Shown: positions 60,437-64,000 of the stretch, in pieces
Layout: every line of letters begins with the position of its first letter
Position numbering within the stretch: position 1 is the stretch's first letter
NCBI RefSeq assembly: GCF_018130215.1
Contig: NZ_JAFCKQ010000007.1
Span: 175,160 to 239,159 of the forward strand
Length of the DNA stretch: 64,000 bases
Source of the DNA: Bradyrhizobium jicamae
GTDB taxonomy: Bacteria > Pseudomonadota > Alphaproteobacteria > Rhizobiales > Xanthobacteraceae
Direction: 5' to 3'
The notes under the pieces: generated by a model
Told to the model about the DNA's origin: nothing
What the model saw: only the letters and a program-made list of their open reading frames with translations
Databases searched by the model: none
Program-made: the position numbers and the translations under genes

Positions 60437-61324
60437 ATGGACGGCGGAACACCGGTTGGAGTGATTGGCCTGGGATTGATGGGATCAGCCCTGTCCGCGC
60501 GCCTGATCGACGCCGGCGCGGGAGTGATCGGTTTCGACATCGACGCGGCCAGGACCGGCGCGTTGAGCGGGATCGGCGCCGAATTCGCTGATTTCGCAGC
60601 TGACGTGGCGGCCCGCTGCGGAACGGTGATCATCGCGGTATATGACGCGGCCCAGATCAGGGCATTGCTGCCCGATATCGCCCGCGCCAAGGCGTCGCCG
60701 CTGGTGATCTGCACCACGACCTGCGCGCCAGACGAGATCACGGGCATTGCCGAATTTGCGGCGCGCTCGCGCCTTGCCTTCATCGAGGCGCCGATCTCGG
60801 GAACCAGCGCCGAGGTCCGCGCCGGCACCGCCACCGCGCTGGTCGCCGGCGAAGCCGATGTCATCGCAACAGCCGCAGCGACGCTCGATATCCTCTGTCC
60901 GCTGCGGGTCAATGTCGGCGCGATCGGCAATGCCAGCCGCACCAAGCTTGCGATCAACCTGATCCTGCAGAGCAACCGCGCTGCGCTCGCCGAGGGCCTC
61001 GTCTTTGCCGAGAGCCTCGGCCTCGACGGCGCCGCCTTCCTTGCGGCCGCGCGCCGGTCGGCGGCATATTCTGCGGTGATGGACAGCAAGGGCGAGAAGA
61101 TGCTGGCGCGCGATTTTTCGCCGCAGTCGCATATCGCGCAGACCCTGAAGGATGCCGAGTTGATTCTGCGCGAGGCCGAACGGCACGGCGTTGCCTTGCC
61201 GATGACGGCGGCGCAGGCCGGGCTGCTGCGCGCGGCTATCGCCCTGCAAGGCCCGGGCACCGACAGTGCCGCGGTGATCGAGGCGATCCGTGCGCGGCGC
61301 GCCGACAAAGAGGAACGCAGATGA
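60437..61324 (+). CDS. 3-Hydroxyisobutyrate dehydrogenase-family oxidoreductase
   Basis: 295 residues. VGVIGLGLMGSALSARLIDAGAGVIGFDID is the NAD(P) fold, EAPISGTSAEVRAGTATALVAGEAD the substrate-binding loop and GNASRTKLAINLILQSNRAALAEGLVFAESLGLD the catalytic stretch with the essential Lys (TKLAINL). Beta-hydroxyacid dehydrogenases of this group act on hydroxyisobutyrate, tartronate semialdehyde or related acids. The operon context (Bug receptor, Gfo/Idh dehydrogenase) points to catabolism of a hydroxy or keto acid. Overlaps the next gene by 4 bases. Confidence 0.88.
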   Translation: MDGGTPVGVIGLGLMGSALSARLIDAGAGVIGFDIDAARTGALSGIGAEFADFAADVAARCGTVIIAVYDAAQIRALLPDIARAKASPLVICTTTCAPDEITGIAEFAARSRLAFIEAPISGTSAEVRAGTATALVAGEADVIATAAATLDILCPLRVNVGAIGNASRTKLAINLILQSNRAALAEGLVFAESLGLDGAAFLAAARRSAAYSAVMDSKGEKMLARDFSPQSHIAQTLKDAELILREAERHGVALPMTAAQAGLLRAAIALQGPGTDSAAVIEAIRARRADKEERR

Positions 61325-62289
61325 TCAATTGCGCGATCGCGGGCCTCGGACGATGGGGCCGTGCGCTGGTCGAGGCCGCCCGCCACGAACCGCGGCTCAA
61401 CATCGTCGGCGCGATCGAACCTGATGTCATCGGCGCGAGGGATTTTTGCGGGGCACATGGCCTCCGGCCCGCGGCGAGCCTCGAGGAGGTCCTGGCCTCC
61501 CCCGAGATCGACGCCGTGCTGCTGGCGACGCCGCATTCGCTGCACAAGACACAGGTGATCGCAGCGGCCGCCGCGGGCAAGCAGGTGTTCTGCGAGAAGC
61601 CGCTTGCGCTGCGGCGCACCGACGCGGCGGAGATGTTCGCCGCCTGCCGCAAGGCCGGCGTCGTGCTCGCGGTCGGGCATAACCGCCGCTTCTGGCCGTC
61701 GATGCGGGCGCTGCGCGGGATCGTCGCCAGCGGCGAGCTCGGCACGGTCCTGCATGTCGAGGGCCACAACAGCAACGAGAACTCGCAGGGCATCACCGCG
61801 GGCTGGCGGCTGTCGCCGGAGGAATCGCCCGGCGGCGGACTGACCGGCGCCGGCCTGCATGTGCTCGACGGCATTGTCGCCCTGCTGGGTCCGGCGCGCC
61901 AGGTCTATGCCCGTCTCGCCAGGCGCGAGGCCGGGCCGCCGCCGCTCGACACTGCCATGCTCGCGATTGAATTTGTGAATGGCGTCAGTGCAACCCTTGC
62001 GACAATCCGCGCGACGCCGTTCTATTGGCGGGTGCATGTGTTCGGAACGAAGGGATCCGCCGAGGTGCTGGACGAGGTGACGATGGTGCTGCGCAAATCC
62101 GGCGAAGCGCCCGCGACCGTGCGTTATCCGGCGCTCGACACGCTCGCCGCGGAACTGTCGGCCTTTGCCGACGCGGTCGAGGGCAGGCACCCGTTCCCGG
62201 TACCGGAGGCCGACGTGCTGGCGACGCTTGGCGTCTTCGAGGCCGCGCTCCGCTCGATGCAGACGGCTCAACCGGTGGCATGCCAGTGA
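61321..62289 (+). CDS. Gfo/Idh/MocA-family oxidoreductase
   Basis: 322 residues. The N-terminal CAIAGLGRWGRALVEAARHEP is the NAD(P)-binding loop. KQVFCEKPLALRRTDAAEM carries the catalytic Lys of the EKP motif, and GHNRRFWPSMRALRGIVASGELG the next conserved segment. The ligand His is likely in TGAGLHVLDGIVALLG. The C-terminal sheet domain determines the substrate, which is not readable. Many relatives oxidise sugars or cyclitols. It overlaps the HIBADH-like gene by ATGA and precedes the GntR gene by 6 bp. Confidence 0.9.
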   Translation: MINCAIAGLGRWGRALVEAARHEPRLNIVGAIEPDVIGARDFCGAHGLRPAASLEEVLASPEIDAVLLATPHSLHKTQVIAAAAAGKQVFCEKPLALRRTDAAEMFAACRKAGVVLAVGHNRRFWPSMRALRGIVASGELGTVLHVEGHNSNENSQGITAGWRLSPEESPGGGLTGAGLHVLDGIVALLGPARQVYARLARREAGPPPLDTAMLAIEFVNGVSATLATIRATPFYWRVHVFGTKGSAEVLDEVTMVLRKSGEAPATVRYPALDTLAAELSAFADAVEGRHPFPVPEADVLATLGVFEAALRSMQTAQPVACQ

Positions 62290-62295
62290 GCCGTC

Positions 62296-63051
62296 ATGCC
62301 TGACAATCCGCCGAAGGCGAAATCGTCCCGCTACCGCGACATCGCCACCCGGCTGCAAAAGGACATCCGGCTCGGCACCTACGCTGTCGGCAGCCTGCTG
62401 CCGACCGAAACCGAGCTGATGGCGAGCTACCAGGCGAGCCGCCAGACCGTGCGCGAGGCGCTGCGCATCCTGATCGACCAGGGCCTGATCGTGCGCCGCG
62501 CCGGCCTCGGCTCGGTGGTGATCGCGGCCGAGCCGCCGGTGCTGTTCACCCACAGCGTCAAATCCCTGGGGGAATGGCTGCGCTATTCCAACGAGACCTA
62601 TCGCGACGTGGTGCAGAGCGGCGACGTCGTCGCCGACCGCAGGCTCGCCGCGCTGCTGAAATGCGAGCCCGGCAAGAACTGGTTCCTGATCGAGGCGGTG
62701 CGCCGCTCGGATCAGTTTGCAGCTCCCCTCGGCTGGGCCGAGATCTACGTGCTTCGCAAGTTCGCCGATGTCGTGAAGCGAAGCGACCACGGCCGTACGC
62801 CGGTACACGAGCAGATCGCCAAGATGTACGGCCAGACCACCGAATATGCGCAGATGGAGATCTTCGTGCGCGGCATGCCGGCGCCGCTCGCCAAGGCGCT
62901 CGGCGTCAAGACCGGCTCGCCGGCGCTCACGGTGGTGCGCCGCTACTACGGCCTGCGCGAGGAATTGTTCGAGGTCACCATCACGACCCACCCGGAAGGC
63001 CGCTATACCTACACGATGGACATGCAGCGCTCGCTGCGGCCGCGGCTCTAG
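62296..63051 (+). CDS. GntR-family regulator with UTRA domain
   Basis: 251 residues. The N-terminal winged helix (about 10-75) reads RYRDIATRLQKDIRLGTYAVGSLLPTETELMASYQASRQTVREALRILIDQGLIVRRAGLGSVV; the C-terminal UTRA/HutC ligand domain (about 95-245) has AEIYVLRKFADV and ALTVVRRYYGLREELFEVTITTHPEGRYTYTMDMQ. It would bind a carboxylate or sugar-acid inducer. As the last gene of the rightward operon it could repress both divergent promoters at 59341-59420, where twin inverted TTTATACGGACA sites lie, and so autoregulate. Confidence 0.9.
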   Translation: MPDNPPKAKSSRYRDIATRLQKDIRLGTYAVGSLLPTETELMASYQASRQTVREALRILIDQGLIVRRAGLGSVVIAAEPPVLFTHSVKSLGEWLRYSNETYRDVVQSGDVVADRRLAALLKCEPGKNWFLIEAVRRSDQFAAPLGWAEIYVLRKFADVVKRSDHGRTPVHEQIAKMYGQTTEYAQMEIFVRGMPAPLAKALGVKTGSPALTVVRRYYGLREELFEVTITTHPEGRYTYTMDMQRSLRPRL

Positions 63052-63150
63052 AGCTGTCTCCGATCCGACGGAATCGGAATGGAGCTCCAGACTCTTGTCT
63101 TGACCCGTTTTCTCGGCGCGAACCGGTATCCAACTCGCTCGAAAAGGCGC
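63046..63150. repeat. Bradyrhizobium-type intergenic repeat (about 100 bp)
   Basis: It begins CTCTAGAGCTG and runs through GATTCCG/CGGAATC-like arms, TTGACCCGTTTTC and GCGAACCGGTATCCA to TCGCTCGAAAAGGCGC. This assembly is, from memory, one of the commonest Bradyrhizobium intergenic elements. It ends exactly where the 46-residue minus-strand gene stops and starts within the GntR stop codon. Confidence 0.65.
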
Positions 63151-63290
63151 TAATGCGAGCGAGCCAGATGCGTGTTGGCGGAAGTGTGCGCCATCTGCGG
63201 GGTGCCTGACACGCCCCAGATCGCCACCGCGATCAACGCGGCAGCCCAGACATAAGGCGCAACATTCGGCCTGTTCATTTCCAAGACCAT
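63150..63290 (-). CDS. 46-residue single-helix membrane protein, unknown
   Basis: Reads MVLEMNRPNVAPYVWAAALI, then AVAIWGVSGTPQMAHTSANT and HLARSH. GGAAG lies 5 bases before the ATG at 63290; an internal ATG at 63278 lacks a site. One hydrophobic helix (about residues 11-28) is followed by a polar His-bearing tail. No family recognised. Its stop codon is at the edge of the repeat at 63046-63150. Confidence 0.55.
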   Translation of the reverse strand: MVLEMNRPNVAPYVWAAALIAVAIWGVSGTPQMAHTSANTHLARSH

Positions 63291-63646
63291 CCCAACTTCC
63301 GACGGGACCGATGAATCGCCCAACCCGCCGCAGGGTCAAGGTGTCATCAGCCACGCCACTTTCACAAGACCGACTAAGGTTAGACCTTGTCGGTTTCAGG
63401 ACGTTGTCGTGCAAATTCCGAAATGATTTCATCGGAACCGGCGCCATCTCATCCAAATTGATGAGATTGCGAGCCAACAACGGCGGCTATTTCGTTCGAA
63501 GCGCAATCGAGAGAATTTTCTGCCCAAATTCGAGTCAGACGCACAAGAAACATTCCAATCCGTGCTCACTGAATTCTTTTTGATTGTCGCCCGGAGTCCG
63601 GCCGTGCGATCAATCCCCGTGACAACGTGATGACAAGGGCTCTCCC
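63291..63646. other. 356-bp spacer, AT-richer, no gene seen
   Basis: A 90-codon plus-strand open frame (63311-63583) has no ribosome site, domain or sensible composition and is not called. The stretch 63400-63590 is AT-richer than the surroundings and may hold the promoter of the 58-residue gene and of the small minus-strand gene. Confidence 0.5.
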
Positions 63647-63823
63647 GTGACTGCGCAATCGGCCAAACCACAAGGCGGCCACCGCCGCTCCTCCAGCGAA
63701 TCGCATGAGGAGGTGGCACGATCGCTCGAGCGGGAGCTGAACTTCCTGGCCGAGGAACGGCGGGAACGGGCGCTCGAGCTCGGCCTCGACATCGGCGCTC
63801 CGCCGACCAAGGTGCGCGAGTAG
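63647..63823 (+). CDS. 58-residue charged protein, unknown
   Basis: Starts with GTG at 63647, with AAGGG 8 bases upstream. An in-frame coding pattern runs SHEEVARSLERELNFLAEER then RERALELGLDIGAPPTKVRE to a TAG at 63821. It is very rich in Glu, Arg and Leu with a heptad-like helix (EEVARSLERELNFLAEERRE), suggesting a short coiled coil. Third-position GC is high, as in real genes here. No family recognised. Confidence 0.6.
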   Translation: MTAQSAKPQGGHRRSSSESHEEVARSLERELNFLAEERRERALELGLDIGAPPTKVRE

Positions 63824-64000
63824 ACTGGAGCCGGGCGACGACACTGGGGATGAGGACGTAACTCTGCATTCTCGCGACATGAATCGTCCGAGTTTTGTCT
63901 TTTGTTCCGCCCACTCCTTGAAGAGAGGGCGCAGGGAAAGCCGGGTGCCGATCGCACCCATGGGCCCCGTGCAGTGTAGAAAGCACGGGGGTAGGACCAC
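63824..64000. other. Terminal 177 bp, repeat-like, no gene supported
   Basis: The minus-strand frames translate to strings like CDRHPAFPAPS and MGAIGTRLSLRPLFKEW, which from memory recur in spurious Bradyrhizobium ORFs, so this is probably a dispersed intergenic repeat cut by the window edge. Confidence 0.4.

Noticed and set aside
57502..63480. A 1992-codon open minus-strand frame continuing upstream from the PcaB-like gene.
   Set aside because: It runs antisense to the Bug receptor, both dehydrogenases and the GntR gene, which have clear motifs. Beyond the lyase start at 58863 its translation has no domains and the composition of GC-rich antisense.

Overview
The window looks like chromosomal DNA of a Bradyrhizobium-type alphaproteobacterium. 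The reasons are uniformly high GC, dense gene packing with many 4-bp start/stop overlaps, a large share of ABC uptake systems, LysR regulators and acyl-CoA/amidohydrolase enzymes, and intergenic palindromic repeats of the kinds common in Bradyrhizobium (CCGTCATTGCG..., GTAGCCCGGATG..., GAGCATGATC...GATCATGCTC). No transposase, integrase, rRNA, tRNA or CRISPR array was recognised. The genus is an inference from style, not from a marker gene.

Layout. 1-4.6 kb: the 3' part of an atypical SDR, a crotonase, a divergent LysR/SDR pair, a GNAT and a DUF1127 protein. 4.7-9.7 kb: a LysR regulator and a tricarballylate-use module (transporter TcuC, dehydrogenase TcuA, electron-transfer protein TcuB). 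9.8-14 kb: a coupled Rieske protein plus two paralogous amidohydrolases, then an exported metallo-hydrolase and a CinA-domain amidase. 14-17.1 kb: a type I secretion ABC transporter and its adaptor. 17.2-19.3 kb: thioesterase, LysR and GlsB-like genes. 19.4-28.5 kb: a dipeptide-type ABC importer with an embedded amidase and a tiny GatC/AtzG-like partner; two divergent paralogous binding proteins each have a match to the sigma-54 promoter consensus. 28.5-31.6 kb: a second amidase between an intact cobalamin-binding radical SAM gene and a decayed copy of that gene's 3' end. 31.9-40.9 kb: a small secreted protein, a CHASE2 cyclase, a 1514-residue repeat adhesin and a LapG-like periplasmic protease. 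41-47.9 kb: a branched-chain-type ABC importer with an acyl-CoA synthetase inside the operon. 48.2-50.5 kb: an ABC exporter. 50.5-57.4 kb: single enzymes, including an aldo/keto reductase-MerR pair with a MerR-type promoter. 57.5-63.1 kb: two divergent catabolic operons (PcaB/PcaC-like; Bug receptor, two dehydrogenases, GntR) whose promoters carry matching inverted operators. 63.1-64 kb: repeats and two small genes.

How it fits together. Most of the window is a nutrient-scavenging toolkit: uptake of tricarboxylates, peptides or amides, and acyl or branched-chain compounds, with enzymes to hydrolyse or activate them. The clearest control logic read from the DNA is the sigma-54 pair (nitrogen-type control of peptide/amide uptake), the GntR operators, the MerR promoter and a LysR dyad. 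A surface-adhesion system (type I exporter, repeat adhesin, LapG-like protease, cyclase) may be assembled from parts about 18 kb apart; that link is inference.
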